40,027 nucleotides of DNA from Ruminococcaceae bacterium UBA3329 (GCA_002361875.1 DERX01000070.1:1-40027), one strand, 5' to 3'; shown: positions 14,269 to 22,605, numbered from the stretch's first letter. Translations and numbers: made by a program. Notes: generated by a model not told the origin, from the letters alone.

Positions 14269-15744
14269 ATGAAAAAGTATATGAAAAAGTCCGAAATATG
14301 GACTTTCGGCATCGGTCTTTTCGGCGTTGCCTTAATGACAGGCTGGATGCCCGACTACACCGCTACTTTCTTTGCGGATTTCGCTTTTAAGGGAAAAGGC
14401 TTTGACCCTGACACTATGGCAAATGCCATTTCGGCAGTGTTCCTTGTTGCAGGCATTGTGGGCGCTGTATGCGAGCTTGTTATCGGCTATCTTGTTGACA
14501 ACACACGTACAAAATTCGGCAAGGTAAAACCCTGGTTCGGCTTCGGTGTTATTCCGCTTGCTCTCGTTGCAATGCTTGTTTTCATTGCTCCGAACACAAA
14601 CAGCCAAACTGCTGCAATTATTTGGATGTTTGTAATTTATTCGCTTTACACGGCGTTCAGCTGTGCGGTTGAAAGCCCATCAAACTGCTTCGGCTCGCTT
14701 TGCTCGCCCAACCCCGATGAGCGTTCAAGCGCAATTTCAATTGCATCATTCCTGCGCTCTGTCGGTCAGTCCGGCGGTATGGTTGTGCTTATGGTAGTTG
14801 CCGCAATTATGAAAGCTGTTATGGGCAAACAGCAATATCAAAACGCAGAAGGCAGAGGTCTTGACCTTTTAATTTCAACGGCGGTTTGCGCTTTGGGACT
14901 TATTCTTTTTGTTATGATTTTCTTTACCAACAACAAAGAAAATGTCCCCTACACAAATGAAAAGGTTAATCTTAAAGACGCAATTAAGGTTGTTTTCACC
15001 TACAAAAACCTTTTAATGGTTTCTCTTACCAAGCTTTGCGGCTTCGGCAGAGGCGTTTACGGCACGGTTTCTCTTTACATAGCAGTTTACCTTTTAGGTT
15101 CAAAGGACTTAAAGCTTGCTTTGCTCCTGCCAATGGGTATCGGCACAGCTGTGGGCACACTGCTTGTAAACCTTGTTCTTAAAAAATTCTCTACAAAGCA
15201 AACATTTATTTTGTTCTGCATTTACGGTGCGTCGTCAATGGGAATTCTGTTCCTTGTTTCAAGAGGAATAGGCTTTAACGACGGACTTATTATTCCGTTC
15301 CTTATTCTCAACTTCTTCTGCGGACTTCAGCACGGCAACACAAATGTTACACCCAACATTATGATTGCCGACTGTGTTGACGAAATTGAATACAAAACAG
15401 GTAAGCGTCAGGACGGTCTTGCTTATGCAGGCTACGGTCTTTTCTCAAAAATTGCATCTGCATTCACGAAAGGTCTTGGCCCGTGGCTTCTTTACACTTG
15501 GTCGGGCTATATGGTTTCAACAGACGCAAATGTTGCATACGCCGCACAATCAGACGCAACGCTCAATAAAATGCTTGCAATTTACACAATTATTCCCGCA
15601 ATCTTCGTTATTTTGCAGGGCGTTCCGATTTTGTTCTACGATATGGTAGGCGAAAAGAAGGAAATGATTGTAAAAGCGCTTGCCGAGCGCCGCGAAGCCG
15701 CAAAAGCAGCCGAAGCAGATATTGAAACGGCAATAGAAGGCTAA
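14269..15744 (+). CDS. GPH-family (MelB-like) sugar:cation symporter
   Basis: Integral membrane transporter of about 490 residues with roughly twelve hydrophobic segments. It belongs to the glycoside-pentoside-hexuronide branch of the major facilitator superfamily. Signatures are GYLVDNTRTKFGKVKPW in the first cytoplasmic loop and DCVDEIEYKTGKRQDG later, which resembles the conserved D-x-x-EY-x-x-G-x-R-x-x-G motif of the family. The tail is long, charged and Ala/Glu-rich. The second in-frame ATG (14269) is chosen because AAAGGA is seven bases from it and only one base from the first. The next gene starts 14 bases on. Substrate unknown. Confidence 0.85.
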   Translation: MKKYMKKSEIWTFGIGLFGVALMTGWMPDYTATFFADFAFKGKGFDPDTMANAISAVFLVAGIVGAVCELVIGYLVDNTRTKFGKVKPWFGFGVIPLALVAMLVFIAPNTNSQTAAIIWMFVIYSLYTAFSCAVESPSNCFGSLCSPNPDERSSAISIASFLRSVGQSGGMVVLMVVAAIMKAVMGKQQYQNAEGRGLDLLISTAVCALGLILFVMIFFTNNKENVPYTNEKVNLKDAIKVVFTYKNLLMVSLTKLCGFGRGVYGTVSLYIAVYLLGSKDLKLALLLPMGIGTAVGTLLVNLVLKKFSTKQTFILFCIYGASSMGILFLVSRGIGFNDGLIIPFLILNFFCGLQHGNTNVTPNIMIADCVDEIEYKTGKRQDGLAYAGYGLFSKIASAFTKGLGPWLLYTWSGYMVSTDANVAYAAQSDATLNKMLAIYTIIPAIFVILQGVPILFYDMVGEKKEMIVKALAERREAAKAAEADIETAIEG

Positions 15745-15758
15745 AGGAGGTAACGAAT

Positions 15759-16676
15759 ATGGAAAAAAGAGAAAAAAGCTTTAATCTTAAATTATATGCA
15801 GCAATTGCATTTTTCGCCGTTGCCGCCGCCCTTGCACTTATGGTAATATTCACCTTTAAAAGCAAATATACGGCTTTTCACCCCGAAGAGGTTGCAAGAA
15901 ACTATGCCGACACAATAGTCCAGACAGGTGACGGCTACAATGCTTATAAAAATGCGCTTGTAAGCAAAAGCTCAAAATACGGCGACTTTATCCGCAAATA
16001 CTATATGTACCCTGTAATTTACCGTGAAACAAATTACAAGCCGGGTGACAAAACAGACGAGCTCAAAGGATTTAATGACGAGTCATATATGAGTGACAAG
16101 TCCAAAAACGACGACGGCTCGCTTCAGGGCAAGGTTATCTCGCAGATGTATGATTACTATGTAGAGCTTGCCGGGGAAGGCTGGGACAATTACGGTGAAA
16201 TTTTCACAAAATATTTTGAAAAGCTCGTCAGTGTTCGTAAAGAGGTTTTCGGCGACGATTATATGACAGACGAGATTATGTTCACTGCCCTCGAAAGCAA
16301 TGTTAAGACATACGGCGAAACGCTGACAGGTACTGAGGACGAATTTGACAAAAACACAAAGAAGCAAATCTCATTCAAAAGCATCGGCGAATACGAAAAG
16401 GTATACGGTGAAAATTACAAATTCACATCCTCAGTTGCAGGCGAAAAAGCGATTGACCTTAAAACATACAAAGCAAATATTAACGCAGATAAATTCACTG
16501 AATACGGCGTTTCTGCAGACGATATTTCAGATGTTAAATGCTACACCGTTGAGGTAAAAACAGCTGACGGCAAAACAGTTACAAGCGCAGATATAACCGT
16601 TGCCAAAATCGGCAGTTCGTGGTATGTTGACTCTGCCGCAACTAACACTTCTCCCCTTTATTCGTTCTATAAATAA
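15759..16676 (+). CDS. Uncharacterised single-pass membrane protein, extracytoplasmic
   Basis: Not recognised. The 305-residue protein has a short basic cytoplasmic start, one membrane segment (about 12-32) and a soluble, probably external remainder rich in Tyr, Lys and Asp. Its C-terminal part (about 205-300) has alternating beta-strand character, with a KCYTVEVKTADGKTVTS strand pair and a closing SSWYVDS element, like small NTF2-like or lipoprotein add-on domains. It has an excellent RBS (AAAGGAGGT) and is 14 bases downstream of the GPH transporter, so it is likely an accessory to it, followed by a clear terminator. Confidence 0.75.
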   Translation: MEKREKSFNLKLYAAIAFFAVAAALALMVIFTFKSKYTAFHPEEVARNYADTIVQTGDGYNAYKNALVSKSSKYGDFIRKYYMYPVIYRETNYKPGDKTDELKGFNDESYMSDKSKNDDGSLQGKVISQMYDYYVELAGEGWDNYGEIFTKYFEKLVSVRKEVFGDDYMTDEIMFTALESNVKTYGETLTGTEDEFDKNTKKQISFKSIGEYEKVYGENYKFTSSVAGEKAIDLKTYKANINADKFTEYGVSADDISDVKCYTVEVKTADGKTVTSADITVAKIGSSWYVDSAATNTSPLYSFYK

Positions 16677-16693
16677 TTCAGAATTACTTCGTA

Positions 16694-16723
16694 GGGTCAG
16701 GTTTCCTCACCTGACCCTTTTTT
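16694..16723 (+). terminator. Terminator of the transporter operon
   Basis: GGGTCAGGT and ACCTGACCC form a nine-base-pair stem with a six-base loop, followed by TTTTTT. It lies 17 bases after the stop codon. Confidence 0.9.
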
Positions 16724-16792
16724 CGTTCCTGCCATTAGTAGAGAATGTAATTTTCTGTTTCATACCCCTCATCAGTCAGATATGCTGACAGT

Positions 16793-16923
16793 TCCCACCT
16801 CGGTGGAAGCCTTTTTATGCCTTCCCCTTAAGGGGAGGGGGACCGCATTAGCGGTGGATGAGGTGTAATAAATTTAATTCAGCAGAAGACAGCAGACTCG
16901 GCTGTCCCTACAAATTAAATTTA
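16793..16923. repeat. Structured intergenic repeat and inverted repeat
   Basis: The gap between the two convergent operons contains CCACCTCGGTGG, the palindrome CCCCTTAAGGGG within a longer stem (about 16831-16850), and CCGC/GCGG with loop ATTA, ending GTGGATGAGGTG. This resembles a repeat family widespread in gut Firmicutes. Next to it TAAATTTAATT (16869-16879) and AATTAAATTTA (16913-16923) form an 11-base inverted repeat enclosing a GACAGC/GCTGTC hairpin, which may terminate dpaB transcription. Confidence 0.65.
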
Positions 16924-16932
16924 CATATTTAC

Positions 16933-17508
16933 TTATATATACAGCGGCTCGTTTTGCTTGCCGTTCGTTAAAACGAAATCCAGCGTTTCAGGTATTTTTG
17001 TGAAATCCGCCACTATTGAATTAGGCTTGTTCAGGGGGTCATCCTGCCGCATCGGAACAAAATAAATATTTTTGCTGTTCATTAAAAGCCCTATGTTCTT
17101 TGCCGCGGCGCCCAACGCGTCATTTGTCGAAACTGCAATTATTACAGGTCTCGAATTTCTTAAATGAGCCTTCGCCGACAGCGTAACCGAGGTATCCGTT
17201 ATTCCGTTTGCCATTTTGCCAAGGGTGTTGCCGGTACAGGGCGCAATTACGAGCGCATCCAAAAGCATTTTAGGTCCAATCGGCTCTGCACCGCAAATTG
17301 TATGAATTATTTTTTTACCCGTTATATCTTCAATCTGCTTAACAAAATCTTCAGCCTTGCCGAAACGGGTGTCCGTTGAATATGAAACTCCCGACATTAT
17401 GGGAATCACATTGTACCCCAAGGAAACAAGCGCTTCAATCTGCGGGATAACCTTTTTAAATGTGCAAAACGAACCGCACAAAGCAAATCCCACATTCGCT
17501 TTACTCAT
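16933..17508 (-). CDS. dpaB: Dipicolinate synthase subunit B
   Basis: Flavoprotein-like subunit (191 residues) of the enzyme that makes dipicolinic acid from a lysine-pathway intermediate in the mother cell; the product is loaded into the spore core. The fold is of the flavoprotein/phosphopantothenoylcysteine-decarboxylase type, with GFALCGSFCTFKKV at the N-terminus, PIMSGVSYSTDTRFG, and the conserved VIAPCTGNTLGKMANGITD (87-105). It overlaps dpaA by eight bases and has GGAGGAG before its ATG. Confidence 0.93.
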   Translation of the reverse strand: MSKANVGFALCGSFCTFKKVIPQIEALVSLGYNVIPIMSGVSYSTDTRFGKAEDFVKQIEDITGKKIIHTICGAEPIGPKMLLDALVIAPCTGNTLGKMANGITDTSVTLSAKAHLRNSRPVIIAVSTNDALGAAAKNIGLLMNSKNIYFVPMRQDDPLNKPNSIVADFTKIPETLDFVLTNGKQNEPLYI

Positions 17509-18361
17509 CTTTCTCCTCCTCTTGAAAAGTTTTAACTATCTTCTTTCCGATAAGCTCCCCTGCCGTTTTTGCCGTGTATTTTCCCGGAAGTCCCGGCGCT
17601 TTTATTACACTTACCGAATATTTTTCCGCTTCTTCCGTGTTTACCCCGAAAGGTGCTGATGCAAGCTCGATTATTTTACAGTCGGGTCTTGTTTTTTTCA
17701 GCGTTTCGCCGTCAATTATTCTGTACGGAACGGTATTTATAATAATGTCAAACTTATCTGCCACCGCAGGAAGATTTTTAAGCTCTTCCGCTTTGCATCC
17801 GCGAAGAGAGGCATCCGCCAGAGCCTCTTCGCTTCTTGCAAATACTGTCACATCGCAGGAAAGTTTTTTGAGCAAATCTGCTGTTTCCCGACCGACTCTG
17901 CCATATCCCGTAATTGCAAATGTGCCTAAAGACACGGCAAAATCAATATGCTCAAGTATTATTTTTAAAGTACCGAACGCAGTTAAATAAGCATTTTCGG
18001 ATATAAATGTGCTGTCATAATAATCGTAAAAGGGAATCTGCTTTTTAATTAGGCTCTCGGTAAAATCATTACTGAACATTCCGCCGAAAACCTTATTTTC
18101 GGAACCCAGCAGACCGAGAAGCCGAGCTAACGGCAGTTCCCGTTTTGAAAAAGGCATAAAAACAGTTTTTCCGTTTTTGCTGACAGGCAACGGAAGAATT
18201 ATCACGCTTTGAGGCGTTATTAAGGCTTTTAGCCTTTCGGAATCGTCATCCCAATCGTAAAGTCCGTAGCAATCAACCGATTTTCCGCACTTTTTCAGAT
18301 ATTCTCCGAGATATTTTTGGCGTTTGTCGCCGCCGATGATAACAAAATTACTGTTTTTCAC
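17501..18361 (-). CDS. dpaA: Dipicolinate synthase subunit A
   Basis: NAD(P)-binding subunit of dipicolinate synthase, 286 residues from the chosen start. It has an N-terminal FVIIGGDKRQKYLGEYL segment and a Rossmann motif ITGYGRVGRETADLL in the second half, followed by INTVPYRIID. GTG at 18361 is preferred because AAGGGGAG precedes it by six bases and the protein then begins at VKNSNFVIIGG, where homologues start; an ATG 15 codons upstream has no RBS. It is divergent from murC. Together with dpaB, spoIVA and sipL it shows that the organism can form spores. Confidence 0.93.
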   Translation of the reverse strand: MKNSNFVIIGGDKRQKYLGEYLKKCGKSVDCYGLYDWDDDSERLKALITPQSVIILPLPVSKNGKTVFMPFSKRELPLARLLGLLGSENKVFGGMFSNDFTESLIKKQIPFYDYYDSTFISENAYLTAFGTLKIILEHIDFAVSLGTFAITGYGRVGRETADLLKKLSCDVTVFARSEEALADASLRGCKAEELKNLPAVADKFDIIINTVPYRIIDGETLKKTRPDCKIIELASAPFGVNTEEAEKYSVSVIKAPGLPGKYTAKTAGELIGKKIVKTFQEEEKDE

Positions 18362-18389
18362 CTTTTTCTCCCCTTTCATCTTGCAATAA

Positions 18390-18417
18390 CATACTATGAT
18401 TTTCATAAAAAATGGTG
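18390..18417 (-). promoter_or_regulatory. Candidate mother-cell (sigma-K-like) promoter of dpaAB
   Basis: The minus strand has CACC (18414-18417), 15 bases, then CATAGTATG (18390-18398), resembling the sigma-K pattern AC followed by CATAnnnTA. Transcription would start about 20 bases before the GTG. Short consensus, so tentative. Confidence 0.35.
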
Positions 18418-18488
18418 ATAAGGTCTTTTATTTTAATTAAATTTGCAATATAATATATGTAATACTACAATTTGGAACGGCGGTTATT

Positions 18489-19862
18489 ATGGCTAACATT
18501 TCGGAAATATTAAAAAATGCAAAAAGAATACATTTTATAGGAATAGGCGGCAGCGGAATGTGCCCTCTTGCTGAAATTCTGCACGCAAAGGGTTATTCAC
18601 TTCAAGGCTCTGACAACAATGAAAGCTCGATAGTTGACAGAATCAGGGCTATGGGTATTCCCGTTATGATGGGGCAAAAGGCTGAAAATATAAAGGGTGC
18701 TGATATGATAGTATATTCTGCGGCTATTCAGCGCGGTAACCCCGAGCTTGAGGCGGCACTCGGGAGCGGTATTCCCACGTTTCAGCGAGCGGAATTATTG
18801 GGCGAAGTTTCCCGTCACTTCAGCAATTGTATCGGTATTTGCGGAACTCACGGCAAGACTACCACTACCTCTATGACCGTGCAAACAATGCTTTCGGCAG
18901 GGCTTGACCCGTCAGCAGTTATCGGCGGAAAATTGCCGCTCACAAACAGCTACGGCAGAGTCGGAAACACCGAAACTATTGTTATGGAATCCTGCGAATA
19001 TCAAGATACATTTCTTCATATGTCACCCGATGTTGCGGTTATTCTTAACATTGACGAGGACCATATGGAATATTTCAAGACTCTCGACAACCTTATCCTG
19101 AGCTTTACAAAATTTGCAAATTCCGCCGCAAAAGCAGTCATTTACAACGGCGACGACGCAAATACTCTTAAAGCCGTTGAGGGAATAACAGGCAAGGAAA
19201 TGATTTCATTTGGCTTTAGAGATACTAACGATTACTATGCCGAAAATATTGAAGAGATAAACGGCGCATACACCCGTTTTGACGTTGTGCATAAGGGTGA
19301 AAAGCTCGGCACGGTTTCACTATCCGTCCCCGGAAAGCACAATATTCTCAACGCTTTGGCATCAATTGCCAGCGCTCTTTATTCGGGTGCTGATTTTAAG
19401 AACTGCATTAAAGGACTTGAGGAGTTTAAAGGTGCAGGCAGGCGGTTTGAGCACCTCGGCACATATAAAGGCATTGATTTTATTGACGATTACGCCCATC
19501 ACCCGGCAGAACTTAAGGTTACAATTGAAGCCGCAATGAAGCTTGGCTACAAGACGGTATGGGCGGTATTTCAGCCGTTCACCTATTCAAGAACGGTCAT
19601 GCATTTTGACGAATTTGTCGATGTTCTCAGTATTCCCGACAGATGCGTTATGACTGAAATTATGGGTTCCCGTGAAACAAACACCTACGGTGTTTACACC
19701 TCACAGCTCGCTGAAAAAATCCCGAACTCCGTTTGGTTTAATACACAGGAAGAGGTTGCGGATTATGTTGTCAAAAACGCTAAGGCAGGCGACCTTATAC
19801 TGACAATGGGGTGCGGCGATATTTACAAATCCGCATATATGATGATAGATATGCTCAAATAA
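18489..19862 (+). CDS. murC: UDP-N-acetylmuramate--L-alanine ligase
   Basis: Cytoplasmic ATP-dependent Mur ligase that adds the first amino acid to UDP-MurNAc in peptidoglycan synthesis. At 457 residues it has normal length. The N-terminal Rossmann-like UDP-binding motif HFIGIGGSGMCPLAEI is at 15-30, the ATP-binding GTHGKTTTTS at 119-128, the central DEDHMEYFK segment near 190, and the C-terminal DDYAHHPAEL motif specific to MurC near residue 330. The RBS is weak (GGAACGG). It heads a plus-strand group with ung, a hydrolase and a membrane protein. Confidence 0.96.
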   Translation: MANISEILKNAKRIHFIGIGGSGMCPLAEILHAKGYSLQGSDNNESSIVDRIRAMGIPVMMGQKAENIKGADMIVYSAAIQRGNPELEAALGSGIPTFQRAELLGEVSRHFSNCIGICGTHGKTTTTSMTVQTMLSAGLDPSAVIGGKLPLTNSYGRVGNTETIVMESCEYQDTFLHMSPDVAVILNIDEDHMEYFKTLDNLILSFTKFANSAAKAVIYNGDDANTLKAVEGITGKEMISFGFRDTNDYYAENIEEINGAYTRFDVVHKGEKLGTVSLSVPGKHNILNALASIASALYSGADFKNCIKGLEEFKGAGRRFEHLGTYKGIDFIDDYAHHPAELKVTIEAAMKLGYKTVWAVFQPFTYSRTVMHFDEFVDVLSIPDRCVMTEIMGSRETNTYGVYTSQLAEKIPNSVWFNTQEEVADYVVKNAKAGDLILTMGCGDIYKSAYMMIDMLK

Positions 19863-19882
19863 CCGTACGGGTAGGGGATAAT

Positions 19883-20551
19883 ATGGTTACATTCGGAAAC
19901 AATTGGGATATTTTGCTCGAAAACGAATTTAAAAAGGACTACTACATAAATTTGCGAAAATTTTTAGTATCCGAGTACAAAACGCAGACAATTTACCCCG
20001 ATATGAATAACATTTTCAACAGTTTAAAACTCACCGACTACAAGGATGTTCGGGTTGTTATTTTGGGGCAGGACCCGTACCACGAACCGGGCCAGGCGCA
20101 CGGGCTTGCCTTTTCGGTAAAAAAAGGCGTTCAGCCCCCGCCGTCACTTCAGAATATTTACAAGGAAATTCACGCAGAATTGGGACTGCCTATTCCGCCA
20201 CACGGTGAGCTTACCGACTGGGCAAAACGTGGCGTTCTTCTTATGAACACCTGTCTGACAGTCCGCAGAGGTCAGGCAAACAGCCACAAGGGTTGCGGCT
20301 GGGAAATATTCACCGACAATGTTATTAAGCTTCTGAACGCCCGTCCCGAGCCTATTGTATTTTTGCTTTGGGGAAGAAATGCGAGGGACAAGGCGAAATT
20401 CATTACGAATCCCGTTCATTTGGTGCTTGAATCCGCTCATCCGAGTCCGCTTTCGGCTTATAACGGATTTTTCGGCAACGGGCATTTCAGAAAAGCAAAC
20501 GATTTTCTCCGCAAAACTTACGGCGAAGAAATTGATTGGGAAATCAAATAG
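19883..20551 (+). CDS. ung: Uracil-DNA glycosylase (family 1)
   Basis: Removes uracil from DNA to start base-excision repair. The catalytic water-activating Asp64 is in GQDPYHEPGQAHGLAFSV, and the HPSPLS DNA-intercalation loop carries His186; LLWGRNA is also present. The protein is 222 residues, the usual length. The frame continues 24 codons upstream into murC, but ATG 19883 with AGGGGA four bases away gives the normal N-terminus. It begins 20 bases after murC. Confidence 0.96.
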   Translation: MVTFGNNWDILLENEFKKDYYINLRKFLVSEYKTQTIYPDMNNIFNSLKLTDYKDVRVVILGQDPYHEPGQAHGLAFSVKKGVQPPPSLQNIYKEIHAELGLPIPPHGELTDWAKRGVLLMNTCLTVRRGQANSHKGCGWEIFTDNVIKLLNARPEPIVFLLWGRNARDKAKFITNPVHLVLESAHPSPLSAYNGFFGNGHFRKANDFLRKTYGEEIDWEIK

Positions 20552-20568
20552 GAAAGGCAGCGAATATT

Positions 20569-21495
20569 ATGATTAGAAAAGAATTTAAATTTCCGTCTTC
20601 ATCGGGACTTTGCGACATTTTTGCACAAAGCTTTATCCCCGACGGCGGCAATGTAAAGGCGGTAGTTCAGATTTCACACGGAATGACAGAGCACAGCGAC
20701 CGTTACATTCCGTTTGCAGAAAAGCTTTGCGAGGCAGGCTATGCCGTTTTCACAAACGACCATTTAGGACACAGGCGTTCTGTAAAGGACGACAGTATGC
20801 TCGGCTTTTTCGGCAGTGAAAATGGCTATATGAACATAGTAAACGACTGCAAAAAGCTCACCGAAATTGCAAAAAATGAATACCCTGATGTTCCCTATTT
20901 CTTTTTCGGGCACAGTATGGGTTCGTTCATTGCACGGTGCTATACAAAATATTACGGCGACGGAATTGACGCGGCGGTTTACTGCGGAACAAGCGGTCCG
21001 AACCCCGGGGCAAGCGTGGGAATTGCCATGGCAAAGCTCATAAGCAAAACAAAAGGCGAAATGTTCCGCTCGAATTTCATAAATTCAGTTGCGTTCGGCA
21101 CATACAATAAAAAGACCGACAAGAAAACCAACTGTGACTGGCTGACTAAGGACGAAGAAATAGTTAAAGAATACATTGCCGATAAATACTGCGGATTTAT
21201 TTTCACTGCGGCAGGCTTTAAAGACCTTTTCAGCGTGCTCAATGAAGTAAATGCAAGCGACTGGTATACATCATTCGACAAAAAGCTCCCTGTTTTACTT
21301 ATTGCAGGTGAAGACGACCCCGTAGGCGCATACGGCAAGGGCGTTACGACGGTTTACAATAATCTTTTGAAAACGGGTCACGAAGATGTCAGCTTAAAGC
21401 TGTACCCGACAGACCGCCATGAAATTCTCAATGAAACAGACCGAGAAGATGTTATGAAATATCTCGTAGAATGGTTTGACAGTAAAGTGAAATAA
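20569..21495 (+). CDS. Alpha/beta hydrolase, monoacylglycerol-lipase-like
   Basis: Cytoplasmic serine hydrolase of 308 residues in the Hydrolase_4 / lysophospholipase group. Seen: oxyanion-region HGMTEHSDRY (37-46), the nucleophile elbow GHSMGS (Ser116), the likely acid in AGEDDPVG and the likely catalytic His in PTDRHEIL. No signal peptide is present. ATG 20569 follows GGAAAGG; an upstream ATG overlaps the end of ung. The substrate is probably a glyceride or lysolipid by family, but this is not shown by the sequence. Confidence 0.85.
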   Translation: MIRKEFKFPSSSGLCDIFAQSFIPDGGNVKAVVQISHGMTEHSDRYIPFAEKLCEAGYAVFTNDHLGHRRSVKDDSMLGFFGSENGYMNIVNDCKKLTEIAKNEYPDVPYFFFGHSMGSFIARCYTKYYGDGIDAAVYCGTSGPNPGASVGIAMAKLISKTKGEMFRSNFINSVAFGTYNKKTDKKTNCDWLTKDEEIVKEYIADKYCGFIFTAAGFKDLFSVLNEVNASDWYTSFDKKLPVLLIAGEDDPVGAYGKGVTTVYNNLLKTGHEDVSLKLYPTDRHEILNETDREDVMKYLVEWFDSKVK

Positions 21496-21508
21496 TATTG
21501 GTAAAAAT

Positions 21509-21928
21509 ATGAAAAAATTTTTTCTTAAAATTTACATTGTGTTGCTGACAGTTTTAATAAATATAAATGTTCTATACAGACTCGTAGGTTATGTTATATT
21601 TTTCTTGGAAGCAAATAACATTTACTCCTGTCACAACGATTTATTAAACCTGCTCTACGCTGAAGAAAGATCAATTATATTTGCCTTTTTTTCTGCTTTT
21701 TGCTTTATTGTTTTCGCTGTATTATCGTTATTTCTATACAGTATTACATCAAAAAAAGAACGGGCGGTTTACACCTTAAGTGCTTTAATTCCGTTTGTTA
21801 TTCCGCAGGCAGTACCTTATGCCATACCGCTTTTAGCGTGGAATATTATTCTCATTTTCGGAATAATCGCATTGACATCATATTTTATTTATCTTATATA
21901 TTTGTGCGTGTCCGTTGTCAAAAGATAA
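21509..21928 (+). CDS. Uncharacterised small membrane protein
   Basis: Not recognised. The 139-residue protein is mostly hydrophobic with four predicted membrane segments (about 8-33, 55-76, 86-100 and 110-135) and short basic loops. It starts 13 bases after the alpha/beta hydrolase, without a strong RBS, and ends just before a terminator, so it is the last gene of the murC group. It is more AT-rich and lower in complexity than its neighbours. Confidence 0.6.
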   Translation: MKKFFLKIYIVLLTVLININVLYRLVGYVIFFLEANNIYSCHNDLLNLLYAEERSIIFAFFSAFCFIVFAVLSLFLYSITSKKERAVYTLSALIPFVIPQAVPYAIPLLAWNIILIFGIIALTSYFIYLIYLCVSVVKR

Positions 21929-21944
21929 GATAATATATTATTTT

Positions 21945-21971
21945 AAAAGGGGCGCTTCGGCGTCCCTTTTG
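21945..21971 (+). terminator. Terminator of the murC group
   Basis: AAAAGGG-G-CGC and GCG-T-CCCTTTT pair around a TTCG tetraloop, followed by T-rich sequence, 16 bases after the membrane protein stop. Confidence 0.85.
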
Positions 21972-22034
21972 CTTTAAATTACAAGACATATACTGTATGC
22001 TACGAAGCGTTGCATTGATGAAACGGAAATTTTC

Positions 22035-22063
22035 TTGATATTGCCCATACACACCGCTATAAT
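22035..22063 (+). promoter_or_regulatory. Near-consensus sigma-A promoter of the 57-residue gene
   Basis: -35 TTGATA (22035-22040), a 17-base spacer and a perfect -10 TATAAT (22058-22063). Transcription would start near 22070, giving a short leader of about 38 bases. Confidence 0.85.
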
Positions 22064-22107
22064 AAAACCGTCAGCTGAACAACTCACAAAATTCGGAGGA
22101 TTAGGGT

Positions 22108-22281
22108 ATGGAAACCAAGGAATTTTATCTTGTAACTCTGCCTGATAAACAGTTTTTAGTAACCGTAACAGATGAATTTATCGAGAGCAGACAGCTCGCA
22201 GAAAAAATCACGGATAAAAAGTTTGAAATAGGAAATTTTTCATTTACCAAATGCTGTATGATTGCAGGTAAGAAAATTTAG
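22108..22281 (+). CDS. Free-standing 57-residue small protein, uncharacterised
   Basis: Not recognised. The protein is 57 residues, mixed charged and hydrophobic, beginning METKEFYLVTLPDKQFLV and ending TKCCMIAGKKI, with no membrane segment or signal peptide. It looks like a small beta/alpha domain with a vicinal Cys pair near the C-terminus. The case for a real gene is its transcription unit: a near-consensus promoter, GGAGGA eight bases before the ATG, and a 14-base-pair hairpin nine bases after the stop. It could be strongly expressed. No clear partner is adjacent: the murC group ends before it and spoIVA is on the other strand. Confidence 0.75.
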   Translation: METKEFYLVTLPDKQFLVTVTDEFIESRQLAEKITDKKFEIGNFSFTKCCMIAGKKI

Positions 22282-22290
22282 CCGTATAAT

Positions 22291-22326
22291 ACGCAGGGCA
22301 TACCGTTTTGGTATGCCCTGCGTTTG
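22291..22326 (+). terminator. Terminator-like hairpin after the 57-residue gene
   Basis: ACGCAGGGCATACC and GGTATGCCCTGCGT form a perfect 14-base-pair stem with a GTTTT loop. Only a short T-run follows, so termination efficiency is uncertain, but the stem is very stable. Confidence 0.75.
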
Positions 22327-22368
22327 TATATGATTTTTGTAGGAGGCGACGACCCTGTCCATTTATTT

Positions 22369-22560
22369 TTCTCCCTCTGACGAGGGTGTGGTCTCCAGTG
22401 GAGATCTCTGCGGAGCAGAAGCACCGACCGAGCGGACAGGCGAGAGGCGGCATTTTCGTAAGAAAATGACGGAGGGAGAGATAAAATTGCAAGAATTGAA
22501 ATCTCTCCCCCAGTCTTTTGCTACGCAAAAGCCAGCCCCCTCGTCAGAGGGGGCATAATA
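22369..22560. repeat. MITE-like structured repeat with inverted ends
   Basis: The 324-base gap between the small gene and spoIVA is mostly this element. Its ends are inverted copies: CTCCCTCTGACGAGGG at 22371 and CCCCCTCGTCAGAGGGGG near 22536-22555. Between them are hairpins TCTCCA/TGGAGA, CATTTTC/GAAAATG (loop GTAA), GAGAGAT/ATCTCTC and CTTTTGC/GCAAAAG (loop TAC). No transposase is encoded. The right-hand hairpin may serve as the spoIVA terminator, since no other is seen. An open frame across the element on the minus strand is not believed. Confidence 0.75.
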
Positions 22561-22605
22561 GAAAGTAAATATCGGTTAGGACACCTGCCCATGAAAATAT
22601 GTTTT

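Noticed and set aside
18421..18488. Sigma-A promoter for murC around a TATAAT at about 18451
   Set aside because: The -10 is good, but the -35 at the right distance (TTTATT) is too weak in this AT-rich stretch to call.
22244..22528. Minus-strand 94-residue open frame
   Set aside because: It spans a terminator hairpin and the MITE-like repeat and has no RBS.
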